In this document: one piece after another, positions 11,031-26,081 of the stretch
Numbering within the stretch: position 1 is the stretch's first letter
Layout of the letters: each line of letters begins with the position of its first letter
Assembly (NCBI RefSeq): GCF_040183065.1
Contig: NW_027185526.1
Span: forward strand, 62,001-126,000
Source of the DNA: Periplaneta americana
Lineage: Eukaryota; Arthropoda; Insecta; Blattodea; Blattidae
Length of the DNA: 64,000 nt
Direction of reading: 5' to 3'
Position numbers and translations under genes: made by a program
Notes under the pieces: generated by a model
What the model saw: only the letters and a program-made list of their open reading frames with translations
Databases searched by the model: none
What the model was told of the DNA's origin: nothing

Positions 11031-11085
<55 letters not shown>
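9427..11085. repeat. Microsatellite-rich block, unit 1
   Basis: (GT)n at 9427-9455, (CTT)n then (ATT)n at about 9731-9827, poly-A at about 10469-10491 and 10670-10724, and (GAAA)n at 11030-11085. Lengths differ between units and account for most length variation in the spacer. Nothing else was recognised between them. Confidence 0.9.
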
Positions 11086-12332
11086 TAGCACAGTCACTGT
11101 CCTGAACAAGGTACGCAAGTATTATTTTAATTAATGCGTATCGCCTACCAGCCGCCGAAACTATTCGACAGGAGAGTGAATATCCTACACGGTCCTGTAA
11201 AAATGTTCTGAATACACTAAATGACGTGTAATTTTTTTTCTATTATTAGGACAATTGAACGTGTCATTGCTCCTGCGGGTTGCTTTGTTTCACACCACAG
11301 AGAATTCAGGTTCTCTACCCCCCGGTATTCTAGAGATAAGAGAGCGATGAGGTTAAAGGAGTAGGCGTTTGTTCGTGTTTTTGTTTTTACTTTAGAAAAA
11401 TTGCGAAACGTGACGCAATAGCGATAAGTTTTATGAACAAGTTTGCTGAATCGACCAATTGAAGGTAATTTATATTTTGCTAAAGAAGAGAGGAGATTAA
11501 TGAAATCAGTTATTGTAATAATCGTAGTAGATTGAAGGAATTGTTTGTATTCAAACTCCTTTTGTGAAATAAGCTGCTCGGATGCTTATCAGGGTGACGG
11601 TTATAAATGTTATCGTAATACCCACCCGAGGTCACAAAGGTCACAGTCTTCCGCTTGTCCTTTCCTAAGCAGACCACGTCTGTACTATCGAAAATAATGA
11701 GTCACAGTTATAGTTTCGTGAAAGTAAAAAATGTTAGATAGGAGACAAGTAGCTACTCTTATACAATCATAATCACATTTTGTATCCAATATAGTATAAA
11801 CGAGCTACATGTAAGTACTGTGTAAAGTTTCATTAAAACAATATATTATATATGAGACAAGTCACTAATTTTTGTCAAAACGCATCGTCTATAAAGGGGT
11901 AGTTTCTCCTCTTATACAGTAGTGACTATAGTGCGAAGTTTCATGGAAATATGTCACATTTTTAGTCCAGCTAGATTTGCTTTCTGGACCACTTTGAGCC
12001 TTGGCGCTTGTGATCGGTCGGACGGAGGATCACTCGTCCCGGCGGCGTTAACCCTTAATTTGGTAAATATATATAATGTGCAATATTATAGAACTGTGAA
12101 ATTTTTTTTTAATTTTCCTAAGAAACTTTGTTATCCATCGTTCTATTAAAAAATTGTTTATTAACCTATAGGATACATTGCGATATTTGTCAAACAGGCT
12201 GTGGGAAAATGCTGATACGGTGAGGAATGGAAAGGGAGAAACCATTTATATTATTGAGGTGACCTTGAACTGAGGGTAGTAGGAACGAGACCTGGAGTAC
12301 GGTACAACCGGCTCTTCCGAGAAATAACTAGT

Positions 12333-12348
12333 GGCCCTGAAAAGGGCC
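12333..12348 (-). terminator. Histone mRNA 3' stem-loop, H3 unit 1
   Basis: Minus strand GGCCCTTTTCAGGGCC, 29 nt past the H3 stop codon. Confidence 0.93.
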
Positions 12349-12377
12349 TTTTTGCGGGCAGGAGTACCTTTGTTAAT

Positions 12378-13295
<918 letters not shown>

Positions 13296-13335
13296 ACTGC
13301 CTACACACGTCTGCTGCCGAATCCGTCGGCAAAAC

Positions 13336-13351
13336 GGCCCTTTTCAGGGCC
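13336..13351 (+). terminator. Histone mRNA 3' stem-loop, H4 unit 1
   Basis: GGCCCTTTTCAGGGCC. Confidence 0.93.
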
Positions 13352-14542
13352 ATAAAATCCGTCTAAAAAGGGCAGTAGTTGTCGAGATTAATTTAATTCA
13401 CCTTTACTGTGTGACCACTAGCTCAACAGGCCAGTGCGGAAAACAGAACTTATTTCGTAGGGGCACTTCAGTATCAGCAAAAGACGTTGTAAGAAATGCC
13501 TCTCCGTTTTTCAAATGGGTCTGACCCCAACGCTTGGTATATCAAGTGGAAAGACCGGATTCCTCTGTGAAGCCTTGCTCCTCGGATTATGTTACCTGTT
13601 ACTGTAAACTTCTGTAAGTCAATAATCACTGTCCGAAGAATTGGTGGGTAATATGACAACGCAGGTAGGCAATGCTCACCAGACCGTAACAAGGAACCGA
13701 GGGGATTGACACATACTGAACATCACATCACCACGTTTTTGCAATGCCAACTTTTAGGTCATAGGAATCCAGTGTGGTAAACACTGGGGAGAAGAGGTAC
13801 ACATCGCATGTCAGAACACAGGACTTCGTCCTGTCAGACAACTTCCACGTATAGCTTGCGTCATTTCGGTTCGAACGAAACGACAGAGAGAGGGGAAATT
13901 CGAACGCAAATTGTCAAAGCCTTCGATTCCTACGAGAAGGTCATGTCATCATCTCAGTATTGGGGTTCCTGCGCGTGCGGCCAATATGTGCACCAACAAA
14001 CAAACGCATTAGGAACTCTATTATAACGCCGTAAGTTGTTCACCAGTTATCGATTTCTTATTCAAAATTAGTTTCATTCGTAGTATGTAGTAAAGTAAAC
14101 TAGTATATTCAAACGTATATGTCTAAAACCACGATGGGCACCAAAGAAGGGGACTTGTGATTATTTTCACGATAATCTCCATTACTCTAATATGATAGAA
14201 ATATATTACATAAATTTCGAAGCCAACTATGTACCTTGGCATCATCATCTAATTTAACTCGTATTGTGTTAAATTATATAATAATAATGAAACCTTTCTA
14301 TATGCATCAGTATAATGTGTTATCACACAATAGCCTAGTAAATGTACAACGGTTTCAAGTACTTCAGTGCGAACCTGGGACAACGACATCGTTCAGAGCA
14401 CAAAATTACAGAATGATGATATTAAATCAGCCCACCGGTATAGAGAGAGAGAGAAAGTTGACACGCGTAATGAAATTACATTACGAAGCCGTGAGAGAGG
14501 ATTAACAATACTGGCTATTTCTGACTTTTGTGAGGTTAGTGG
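13352..14542. other. H4-H2A spacer, unit 1
   Basis: Spacer between the convergent H4 and H2A genes. No gene was recognised; the ORFs of 72-112 codons here show no family features. A perfect 7-bp hairpin (ACAGGAC-TTC-GTCCTGT) lies at 13818-13834 and a short GA run near 14445. Confidence 0.7.
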
Positions 14543-14558
14543 GGCCCTTAAAAGGGCC
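14543..14558 (-). terminator. Histone mRNA 3' stem-loop, H2A unit 1
   Basis: Minus strand GGCCCTTTTAAGGGCC. Confidence 0.93.
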
Positions 14559-14576
14559 GTTTTACGGAGAAGGGGC

Positions 14577-15185
<609 letters not shown>

Positions 15186-15557
15186 ATGCCCCCCAAAGCT
15201 TCCGGAAAGGCTGCCAAGAAGGCCGGCAAGGCCCAGAAGAATATTTCGAAGGGCGATAAGAAGAAGAAGCGCAAGAGGAAGGAGAGCTACGCCATTTACA
15301 TCTACAAGGTTCTGAAACAAGTTCACCCAGACACGGGAATCAGTTCAAAGGCTATGAGCATCATGAACAGCTTCGTTAACGACATCTTCGAGCGCATCGC
15401 CGCGGAAGCTTCGCGGCTCGCGCATTACAACAAGCGGTCGACCATCACCAGTCGGGAGATCCAGACAGCCGTCCGTCTCCTGCTACCCGGTGAGCTGGCC
15501 AAGCACGCCGTCAGTGAAGGGACCAAGGCCGTCACAAAATACACTAGTTCCAAGTAA
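15186..15557 (+). CDS. H2B: Histone H2B, unit 2
   Basis: Same 123-aa protein as in unit 1. Here the promoter is intact: the TATA box is 43 nt upstream of the ATG, with a 12-nt gap between the unused B/E target site and the ATG. One of the two H2B copies in the window likely to be expressed normally. Confidence 0.98.
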   Translation: MPPKASGKAAKKAGKAQKNISKGDKKKKRKRKESYAIYIYKVLKQVHPDTGISSKAMSIMNSFVNDIFERIAAEASRLAHYNKRSTITSREIQTAVRLLLPGELAKHAVSEGTKAVTKYTSSK

Positions 15558-15587
15558 GCGGGAGTGCTTGCTAGGGAATCAGCAACC

Positions 15588-15603
15588 GGCCCTTTTAAGG
15601 GCC
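15588..15603 (+). terminator. Histone mRNA 3' stem-loop, H2B unit 2
   Basis: GGCCCTTTTAAGGGCC. Confidence 0.93.
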
Positions 15604-16427
15604 ACAAGTTATTCATAACAGAGTAGATGAATGAAGAACAACAGCGTTTCCCACCGAGTGAAAATTTAAATAATCACCCCGATAACACTTCTAGGATAGA
15701 TAATACATTATAGGCAGTCCATGGGAGACTTGGATCCACGAGGCAAATTCGTTTCCTTAATAGTTTCGTACGACTTATATGAGAGCGCGGTGTCATTCCT
15801 ACTCACTTGGCAGCATTAATTGTTGAGGGAAAACAACTTAGAAGGTAACTTGTCGACCGCGGTCATAATCCTTCCGCAGGCCACTACTGAGAATCTGTGG
15901 ACATACGGGTAATCTATCTTTATTGAAACTCGGGTTCATAACATACGACTGATACTTTATATATCTGTCACGTAATCCATCAAGAGACAAATGTCCCCCC
16001 CCCCCTAGTCAGTAGCGAGCTTCAGTCCATTCGTAGTAGCCGCCGGTGCAAGAAGTGAATTGAAGTTTGTGTGAAGTTCCGTAGTATGGCATGAAAATGA
16101 TGTCGAAAATCCGACTACAGTTCCACAACCATGTGGTTGAAAGGAGGCTCCGCTGTTGAACAACAATCCACCTGTGGCTTAACTTAGAATGCCGACTAGC
16201 TGTTTTATTAATCCCGTGTCAATCCAGCAGTGTGTGACGTTGAAACGTAACCAAACTGCCGTTGATAGATAGATTTATCATCTATCCCAATGACATCCAA
16301 CGAGCTTGGTAATTTAGGTACAGAGTCTAAGCAGGCAGTTTACGTGTGTGTGTGAGCGAGTGCAGGTTTTATCGAGTGCACCCCAATCCCATCGTCCTCA
16401 AGTGCCTACAGATTACGCAGTTTCATC

Positions 16428-16547
16428 GGCAACGGCCATACCATGTTGAAAATACCGGTTCTCGTCCGATCACCGAAGTCAAGCAACATTGGGCGTGGTC
16501 AGTACTTGGATGGGTGACCGCTTGGGAACACCACGTGCCGTTGGCGA
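16428..16547 (+). rRNA. 5S rRNA: 5S ribosomal RNA gene, unit 2
   Basis: Sequence indistinguishable by eye from the unit 1 copy, including G at position 2. Confidence 0.96.
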
Positions 16548-16558
16548 TTTTTTTTTTT
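16548..16558 (+). terminator. Pol III terminator of 5S, unit 2
   Basis: 11 T residues. Confidence 0.9.
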
Positions 16559-17480
16559 ACGTCACTATTTCCAGCGTGTTCTAATAAGACTTATGGGATA
16601 TTATGTTCCCTTCCCTATTCCAGCTATAGCTTGGATGATGACGCCGCTGCATAATTGTAGAGTAATTGATAATTCTTAAGTACTTGCAGCTCCGTATTGA
16701 AACTTATGACTGGTAGCATATTCATATGAGACGGTTCACTTCTCTGCGTTTTCTCGAAGAAGGGAATATGTATTCAGGGGATTGTGAACGTACCTCGCGC
16801 TCTCCCTAGAAGTTAGAGACATTTTAGGTAAAGAATGTAATATACTGTACATATATGGCTAATTAAAATCCCATTAGTTACTACATTTCAGTGGGTAGTA
16901 CAAATTCCATAATGAAAATATCTCTGTCCTAGTAGTTGTATCCTTTAAAGAAGCTCGTTGTTTTCCCATGATGAAGGGCAGAACTTGGTCGGTAGAAATT
17001 TAAACAGACTGCATTATCAGACCAGGCGTTATTTCAATATCAGCGTTTAGTTTAGGAAATATAGCAATAGCGGAGTTGGGAGAAGTAGTTATAGCATGTA
17101 CAGTAAGTATAAACAGTTCGCTGTACTGTACAGTGAATATAAATATTTGAATGTACGATGGCAAAACATCAGACATACAGTACGTAGCTCACATATCTTT
17201 AAAAATAAATAAATAAATAAATAAATAAAAATAAAGAAGACATTCTGAGGAGTGAGTGGAAAGTGCATATTATAATGAATATTTTTAACTCTCAGTTGAC
17301 ATTGAGAGAGAAAGCCATGCATCGGGGAACCGGTGACTGTTTTTGCGTTACCTTCTGCTATTGGCGTTGTTGGTTAGTAACGAATGAAAGGGGTAGGACG
17401 CGGAATCAAATGTCAAAAAACGATAGGGAAATAATAGTAACTGGTTGTATTTCGATCGAGCTCGGCGTGCTGATTCACCA

Positions 17481-18916
17481 GTGGGGTGTTTCACAAAGTT
17501 TACAATCTTTGGAAATTGTGAACTCTGTTTGTAAACTTCTGTTTCACAATCTTTGTTTGTAAAGGTGGACTGTACAAAGGAAATCAAATCTTTACGAATG
17601 AAATTTTGCGCTCTTTACAAGTGATATGTTTGTTTCACAACGAAGGAGTAATTTTACAAACGTGTAAACTAAACTTTACTAGTGAAGTTAGCACATTTTC
17701 TACAGTAGCCCTGTTGAAATAGCTTCTAATTGTGAATGAAAAAAATAAACACATATGTATAAAATCAATTTTATAGTAACAGGGTACCATTAAGAATTAC
17801 ACTGAAGCAGTTGTGATGTTATTGAGTAGTTCTAGCGACTCAGACGAAGATTTTGCATTTAGGCCTAACGTAGAATTTTCCGGCCACGTTCGTATCATTG
17901 TACGAATATTAATGAAAGGTTTCGAATGAATCCCGCGCTATACTTCAGAATACCGCGTTAGTTCTTATATACGAGGAACGTATTTAATAAATACTCGCAC
18001 TTAAAGAAGAAAAACTTTGCACCGAAAACCAATCACTTAATAATGCAATGTCGGCATTACTTACGCAGTATTCTGAAGTCGTTCCGAATCCCATTTCGCT
18101 GTAATCTCTCCTACAAGATATGGGACATCACATGCAACATCTGAAAGGGAAAAGTGGTGCCCTAACCTCAAAGCGAGAACTGCATTGGTTGCATAGTAGC
18201 TCTCAGTTCCCTGCGTTAGCAGATAAGAACGGAATTTATAAGATTACAGTGTGCAAAAGTTCACACATGGTAGTTGATGTTGTTACAAGATTGAAAAAAC
18301 TCGAGGCGGGTTATTGATCACCGAATGTGCTTACTCGGGCAAAGGATTTTTATGCTCCTCCTGCTGGGTTCCCTAATGTTGGCGAGGTTATGGATGAAAC
18401 AATAAAATATACTGATGGACCAGCAGAGAGCGAAGTTGATTTTAATGGATGGACATGTTAGCTGCTCTATCAACTGCATATAACTACGTGGGTCAAATCC
18501 ATTATTTATCAATTATTTGAATGAATTTCGCGCTAACTTTCGTCAGTTAAGTCGTAGGCTAATTAATGCATTGGTATGCTCGACCAATTGCATGCCGCGA
18601 AACTCCGTTGTCGCCGATGTAGCAAAATCTAAATAAAATATATATAAAAAAATATAAACATGTCCATCGATAGTTCTAAAATTACAGCTACTTTACCTCT
18701 GATCCTTAGTGATTTTTGTAAACTGTCGTTGGCGATTTTGTTCAACCAATTATGCGTATTTGTAAGTTTGTTTCGCCGATTTTGTAAAGTTCGTTAAAAC
18801 ATACAAGTGAATAAGATTGCATTGTGAAACACAGTTAACAAGCATATGTAATATTTCCGTTGTTAATTGTATATTGTTAATTTGTAATTTGTTAGCGTTG
18901 TGAAACATGCCCCCAT
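17481..18916 (+). mobile_element. PIF/Harbinger-like remnant, unit 2
   Basis: Same remnant with the same damage as in unit 1, so it was amplified with the unit rather than inserted again. Confidence 0.6.
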
Positions 18917-19930
18917 TTACCTTTAGAGGTAATATCTACATTAATATTTAGTTAAAATTTAAAGAAATTTTAAACGAATGGAAGCTGCATTTTAATTCAC
19001 CCCAAATTACTATGTTCCCTTTCAGATTATCAGCTGTTGTTGTTGTTGTTGTTGTATTGTAAGTTCTCACTTATTGTTAGCTAGCCGTACCCGTTCGCTC
19101 CGCTCCACCTGTTAGAAATAAATATAAAGTAATTACATAATTAAAATAGGACGTCTGATCCAGGGAACAACTTTTACAACAGCGCAAGATAATCTGCTTC
19201 GCATATTACCCAATTTTTTTTTAGCACTGCATTTATTGCATATATATTTTATGTATTTTAACACGATTCAATTGAGCATAGTTAAAATATGAATTATTAA
19301 AATAATGGATTGCCAAGCTAAAGTACTATTACTGCATACTAAATCAATACACTCTCGTTGTTCGTTAATTCTCTGAGATTAAAATGCGTGTACATAAATA
19401 TTATTTTAAGAAATACAGAAAACGAATGTACAAAATAGCCTATCAAATTTTCTGTGCATAAGAAGCTATTTTAATCTTACCTGTCCTCGATTTACTCAGA
19501 CGTTACTGTAATAACATTATAGCATTATGTCCATCTAGAGAAACTACAGTTTCCAATGGTGAAATAATAACTAATTATACAAATCAGTTAATTTACGAGC
19601 TTGTGATATTACTTCATACAAACACAGAAACATTCCCTGTAGGCTATGTTTAATAGCTTTCGATTGTTTGTTGATGTCCAAGGCCCCTGTTTCGATTGTT
19701 GTTGTCCAAGGCCCCTTATAGACGAAGTCATTTGTTCTTAATTCATTGCACCGTCTTAGATAGCGTTATTTTAATTTTAAAACTCATTTATCTCATTAAA
19801 TATCAGTCCTATCAAAATGTTGTAAAAAAATAAAACTTAACGGAAATCATTTTTAAAGGAACATCTGTTATGTAACATTTTTTCTCAAATATCAATAATA
19901 AGCGAGATATTTCGATTTATTTAATTCAGG

Positions 19931-20211
19931 CCCCCTTATAACTCCCCTTTTAAATAATGTATTTCGAATGCCATATAGCCTAAAATCTAAGTTACAACAA
20001 ACTTAATTTATATTCCAGTTTTCATATAAATCGGTTCAGCCATTATCGCGTGAAAAGGTAACAAACATACAGACAGACATACAAACAAAAATTTCAAAAA
20101 TGCGATTTTCGGTTTCAGGGTGGTTAATTATATATGTTAGGACCAATTACTTTTGGAAAATCGAAACTTACCAGAAAAATTTCGGCTACAGATTTATTAT
20201 TAGTATAGATA
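19931..20211 (+). mobile_element. RTE-like LINE 3' tail, unit 2
   Basis: Copy of the unit 1 tail, ending in TTTATTATTAGTATAGAT. Confidence 0.55.
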
Positions 20212-20632
20212 GTACGAGATACGACCGCAATTTTGTACGACTAGTGTAATGAAGGAATGCAAAAAATTATTTTGGAACTTTGCAATGTTAGTCTATCATT
20301 AAAATAAAATTAAATCTTAATTCGTCCCTTTTGCAGGAGTCTTCTTCATCCAGTATGTTGTTGGCTGATATGGAGGAGGAGGGGGGGGGGACATGCTCTA
20401 AAGGGATTAAATTTGCTTAGCAAATCGATATGGTGACTAACGCTTGCAATGCGTCATAGCTATAATTGTACTGCGCGGTAATTTCAGAGTAATAAGAGTT
20501 CAGTTCAGGGATCTGCTAATTTCTTCATATTGTGTTCGGCAATGGAATAGTACCGCAGTAGCATTAAGAGGTTTTTATAATTTGAACTGATATGTGCAGG
20601 TATATTGACCCCCCCCCCCTCCCACCGCTGGC

Positions 20633-21019
20633 CGACGCGGACTGCAATGACAACAGTAAGCCACACGTCATACGTAAGCCTTTCTTCTTCTTCATCTTTG
20701 CTCGCCTGGCAAATACAGTCTTGGATTTCACATATTCAATTTTTCACAGTCCCAACTCCCTTGCATGGACGTGTTTTCACGTACCTTTAAAGTTTCTCCT
20801 CTCATTCATTCAGTCTATTCGCAAGCCTGAGGGTTTTCCGTGGTTTTCCCTAAGGAGCTAAGACAAATGTAGGGATGAGCCCAGAAAGAAAAGGGCATTC
20901 ACTTCCTTAGACCCTGGTAACTGCTCTTTTTAGAGGAAGGAGGAGGAGAAAGAAACCCCCCCACCCCCACCGACGTGGACTGCAATGACAACAGTAAGCA
21001 ACACGTTATATGTAAAGCC

Positions 21020-21022
<3 letters not shown>
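20633..21022. repeat. 51-bp direct duplication and SINE-like fragment, unit 2
   Basis: Duplicated blocks at 20633-20683 and 20971-21022. Confidence 0.45.
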
Positions 21023-21055
<33 letters not shown>

Positions 21056-21506
21056 TACAATGGGACTAAAGGTGGTGTAGATACACTATGTCAAATGTGC
21101 CACAATCTTTCCTGCAATAGAAAGACGAGGCGCTGGCCACTAGCAATATTTTACAACATGCTAAATATTGCAAGTATAAATTCATGGATAATTTATAGTT
21201 AGAAGAACTCAGAAAACAATATCAAGAAAACAATTCATTTTCCAATTGTGTGAAGAGCTGACAAAACCGTGGATGCAGCACCGCTTTGCACGTCCTACTT
21301 TACACCGATCTCTGCGGGCAACAATTGAAGAACATCTGAACATTGCTGTGCAACAACAATGCCAGGTAATGCAGCCAGATGGTGAACGTACTGTTTGCTA
21401 TAAATGTCCTGCAAAGAAGAGGAGAATGATGACAACATTTTGTGGACTTTGCAAAAAGGGGTTCTGCAGAGAACATCGCGCTGTTGTTTGCACTAATTGT
21501 AAATAG
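21056..21506 (+). pseudogene. piggyBac transposase 3' remnant, unit 2
   Basis: Same broken reading frames as in unit 1, including the LCQ replacement of LDQ. Confidence 0.85.
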
Positions 21507-22356
21507 GACAATAACATGAACGTAAAGACTTTATGACAAACTTAAAATTAAATGAACACTAATGGCTACGAAAAGTGTAAAAGTTGTTAAATGTGTGATA
21601 TTGAGTTGATTTCAGTTAATTAAAATGTGAGTAGTAAAAATTACGAATGCTTACCTTTAACATGAGTACAGTGATGATTACCTGTCTAGGGTTAAGTAGT
21701 CGCGTGGTGAGTTTAGGAATTCCCAGACCACCTCTAAGATTGTTTAAAATAAAGGTATTGTAATCGTACGTTTCTGTCTTTTGTCAATAGTAACGTTGAC
21801 CTTTCTTTTTCGAGAAAACAAAATCTGTTGTACAGTTAAAGGTACTGAAATAGTAAGAAATTTTCTGAAATCCCCACGCGTTTGCAAGTGTAAGTCTCTG
21901 TTGTAACCTGTTGATTTACGAGAGACTGCGTGTGCTTCCGTACAGTGTTTCTAAAATGTGCAGTAACGAGTCAGAAATCATTGGAATGTAGTGTAGGTGT
22001 GTTTGTTATAACCGGGAATCAATCCGCAGTACTTGACCAATCAACTACGGGAAATATCAGAAAAATTGGCAGGAGTTAGCAAGAAAAACAAAGGTAAAAT
22101 ATCACGTGAACGAGCACCGATACCGAGCACTATGTACAATATACCCTAGAGAAAAAGACAAGAAAACAAAAGTCAACCGCTGCAAGTGTTACGAAGTGGT
22201 GTGTGAAACATATAATGAAGAATGTCTGCGGGAAGCGCATCTAGTGAGATAAAGGGTGAAATGGAGGATTCTGCTAAAAATAAAGAAAGGAAGAAAAATG
22301 TTTACAGTTAATACAAGTATTGTTTTCTCTTGTGGGTTTATGTTTAGTATAATAGA

Positions 22357-22657
22357 TGTGTGTGTGTGTGTGTGTGTGTGTTTCATTAAAAATTAGCATA
22401 TCCTTAATGAATACATCCTAAGTGGTATAAATGAAATTGTATAAACTGCAGGGAATCTTAAAATATGAAAATTGCGATAGTTGTTTTCTTTACAGTCCGA
22501 CCTTTTTTAATAAACTAGTGTGAGATATGAAGTTTTGCACATTTAAGGGTTGTTAACATGAATGTAAGGAATATATATTATGATATGATATGATATGATT
22601 CTCAAATACTCTGTCCTGCTGACCCTTCACATTTCTGTATTCGGGCGAGTGTGTATT

Positions 22658-22688
<31 letters not shown>

Positions 22689-22711
22689 TTATTATTATTA
22701 CTATTACTATA

Positions 22712-22762
<51 letters not shown>

Positions 22763-23600
22763 GTGTGAAGAGTTGTATCGGAAGTGCTTTATAGACTAAA
22801 TTAATAATTTCTATCTTAACTGAAATATTTACATTATATTTCACACAGTATAGTTACAGGTAGCATAAATTCAGATAATGGTTTTTATATGGGAATCTAC
22901 TTCTTGTGTTTAGAGGCTACATTTATACAGAGTTAATAATTTCTCCCCTATGTAACATATTTCCATGAAATTTTATACGCATCTATGCAAAAACGAATTA
23001 TGCTCGTGTAATTAGGGAATTAGGGAAAAATTAGTGTTTCTGATAATTTTTAATGTTTTAATAGAAATTATGCTCCTAAAAGATGACTAGCCTGCCATAT
23101 TTTTCGCAGTTGGTAACAAAATGCTAGATTCATGGATATACTCCATAATTTAGTTGTTCATTATATGTTCAAGAAGTGTTGAATTTTTCTTGGAGAAATT
23201 AAGCTCCTTCATCCAGACTCTGAAAAGTGGCTGCTGTCGAATTCGTAAAGCGCCACCAAGAGATGAATATAACATCTAAGTTTGCAGGATGTAGCAGCTA
23301 AATTTTAAGCCGTATAGAGTTTAATATTTGATTAATGTGTGGGTAGAAGAATTGAAAGTTAACTCAGGTTTACTTGTAATGCACAGCCTGTTAAATATGT
23401 CGTAAAAAAAAAAAAAAAAAAAAAAACTAGTTGCACAAATCTCAGTAAACGTGCCAATTAAATGAATGCTAACGTATTATAGATTGCTTTTCGCGTATTA
23501 AATGAAAGTACACATCTTGTCCTATGACCTCCATAAGGGAAGGTTTAACAATATAAAACAGCCACTGACCCCACGAACAAAAATCAACTGAAGAGCGTGA

Positions 23601-23649
<49 letters not shown>

Positions 23650-23951
23650 ATGTTTTGTCCCACCTCTTACTGATATTGATGTTTTGTATGTTGTTGTGCA
23701 CAATGCCTAGCTTTTGTTTAAGCCTAGATATTACTTAAACTTCGGTTATGATGAAGTTGATTTTCTTACATAGTTTTGCGTTCTGGACAACTGTGCGCCG
23801 GCATCTCTCGGAACATCCGAGATCAGGTCCCTATCCCCTCCACCGCAAAGTCAAATAGCGTCTGTCACTTGATTTTGAATATTAAACAAACATACCATCA
23901 CGGCATTTCCGTTATGGCATCTGGTGTCATCAATAAGCTACAAATAAAGGA

Positions 23952-24006
<55 letters not shown>
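22357..24006. repeat. Microsatellite-rich block, unit 2
   Basis: Same runs as in unit 1. The (GT)n is shorter and the (ATT)n longer. Confidence 0.9.
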
Positions 24007-25253
24007 TAGCACAGTCACTGTCCTGAACAAGGTACGCAAGTATTATTTTAATTAATGCGTATCGCCTACCAGCCGCCGAAACTATTCGACAGGAGAGTGA
24101 ATATCCTACACGGTCCTGTAAAAATGTTCTGAATACACTAAATGACGTGTAATTTTTTTTCTATTATTAGGACAATTGAACGTGTCATTGCTCCTGCGGG
24201 TTGCTTTGTTTCACACCACAGAGAATTCAGGTTCTCTACCCCCCGGGATTCTAGAGATAAGAGAGCGATGAGGTTAAAGGAGTAGGCGTTTGTTCGTGTT
24301 TTTGTTTTTACTTTAGAAAAATTGCGAAACGTGACGCAATAGCGATAAGTTTTATGAACAAGTTTGCTGAATCGACCAATTGAAGGTAATTTATATTTTG
24401 CTAAAGAAGAGAGGAGATTAATGAAATCAGTTATTGTAATAATCGTAGTAGATTGAAGGAATTGTTTGTATTCAAACTCCTTTTGTGAAATAAGCTGCTC
24501 GGATGCTTATCAGGGTGACGGTTATAAATGTTATCGTAATACCCACCCGAGGTCACAAAGGTCACAGTCTTCCGCTTGTCCTTTCCTAAGCAGACCACGT
24601 CTGTACTATCGAAAATAATGAGTCACAGTTATAGTTTCGTGAAAGTAAAAAATGTTAGATAGGAGACAAGTAGCTACTCTTATACAATCATAATCACATT
24701 TTGTATCCAATATAGTATAAACGAGCTACATGTAAGTACTGTGTAAAGTTTCATTAAAACAATATATTATATATGAGACAAGTCACTAATTTTTGTCAAA
24801 ACGCATCGTCTATAAAGGGGTAGTTTCTCCTCTTATACAGTAGTGACTATAGTGCGAAGTTTCATGGAAATATGTCACATTTTTAGTCCAGCTAGATTTG
24901 CTTTCTGGACCACTTTGAGCCTTGGCGCTTGTGATCGGTCGGACGGAGGATCACTCGTCCCGGCGGCGTTAACCCTTAATTTGGTAAATATATATAATGT
25001 GCAATATTATAGAACTGTGAAATTTTTTTTTAATTTTCCTAAGAAACTTTGTTATCCATCGTTCTATTAAAAAATTGTTTATTAACCTATAGGATACATT
25101 GCGATATTTGTCAAACAGGCTGTGGGAAAATGCTGATACGGTGAGGAATGGAAAGGGAGAAACCATTTATATTATTGAGGTGACCTTGAACTGAGGGTAG
25201 TAGGAACGAGACCTGGAGTACGGTACAACCGGCTCTTCCGAGAAATAACTAGT

Positions 25254-25269
25254 GGCCCTGAAAAGGGCC
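25254..25269 (-). terminator. Histone mRNA 3' stem-loop, H3 unit 2
   Basis: Minus strand GGCCCTTTTCAGGGCC. Confidence 0.93.
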
Positions 25270-25298
25270 TTTTTGCGGGCAGGAGTACCTTTGTTAAT

Positions 25299-25764
<466 letters not shown>

Positions 25765-25782
25765 GGGGGGGGGTGATGTTAT

Positions 25783-25839
25783 AGTATCTCTACAATGAGA
25801 GATACTGCCTGTTTTAGGGCCTTATGTGCCCTCTTCAGG
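25783..25839 (-). promoter_or_regulatory. Two-hairpin 3' UTR motif of element D
   Basis: On the minus strand, GCCTG...CAGGC encloses AAGAGGG...CCCTAAAA (core 25808-25839). It is followed by hairpin AGTATCTCT/AGAGATACT (25783-25806), a 9-bp perfect stem. It is the likely recognition structure for reverse transcription, by analogy with other site-specific LINEs. Confidence 0.7.
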
Positions 25840-26081
25840 CCGGGGTGTTTGTTCTATAGAGTTTGTTATTTTGTCAACTTGCGCAGGAGAGACAAAGGAG
25901 TTGTGGCTCACGATCTTGGCGCATCCGCAGCTGTGGCATTATTTAGGATAGTTATTATTGATTATAATATAATGGCTGACATGGTTGGATTTTGGAGCTG
26001 TGGGGTTGGGAGTTCTACAGTTTTGGTAGTTCGTAATGGACTTATACCAGTGCTGTATGACACATTGCAAGGGTTTCTCTC

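Larger units (their letters stand above)
2672..12332. other. H2B-H3 spacer of unit 1, with the 5S gene and transposon fossils
   Basis: AT-rich spacer between convergent H2B and H3. 2672-3497 shows only a poly-C run (3063-3075). 3629-4550 shows an (AAAT)n run near 4271-4305. 5987-7000 has a (TTG)n run near 6107-6125 and a short duplication around GTCCAAGGCCCCT at about 6727-6786. 7282-7702 has poly-G and poly-C runs. 8577-9426 and 11086-12332 show nothing recognisable. The short ORFs here are not conserved proteins. Recognisable elements are listed separately. Confidence 0.8.
15604..25253. other. H2B-H3 spacer of unit 2
   Basis: Same layout as in unit 1. The poly-C run near 15995 is 2 bases shorter. 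No gene other than 5S was recognised. Confidence 0.8.

Noticed and set aside
10588-11088. ORFs of poly-Phe, poly-Ile or KERK repeats
   Set aside because: They are translations of poly-A, (ATT)n and (GAAA)n runs whose lengths differ between units.
13818-13834. Perfect hairpin ACAGGAC-TTC-GTCCTGT in the H4-H2A spacer as a small RNA or terminator
   Set aside because: Seven base pairs alone, with no promoter or conserved flank, do not support a gene call.
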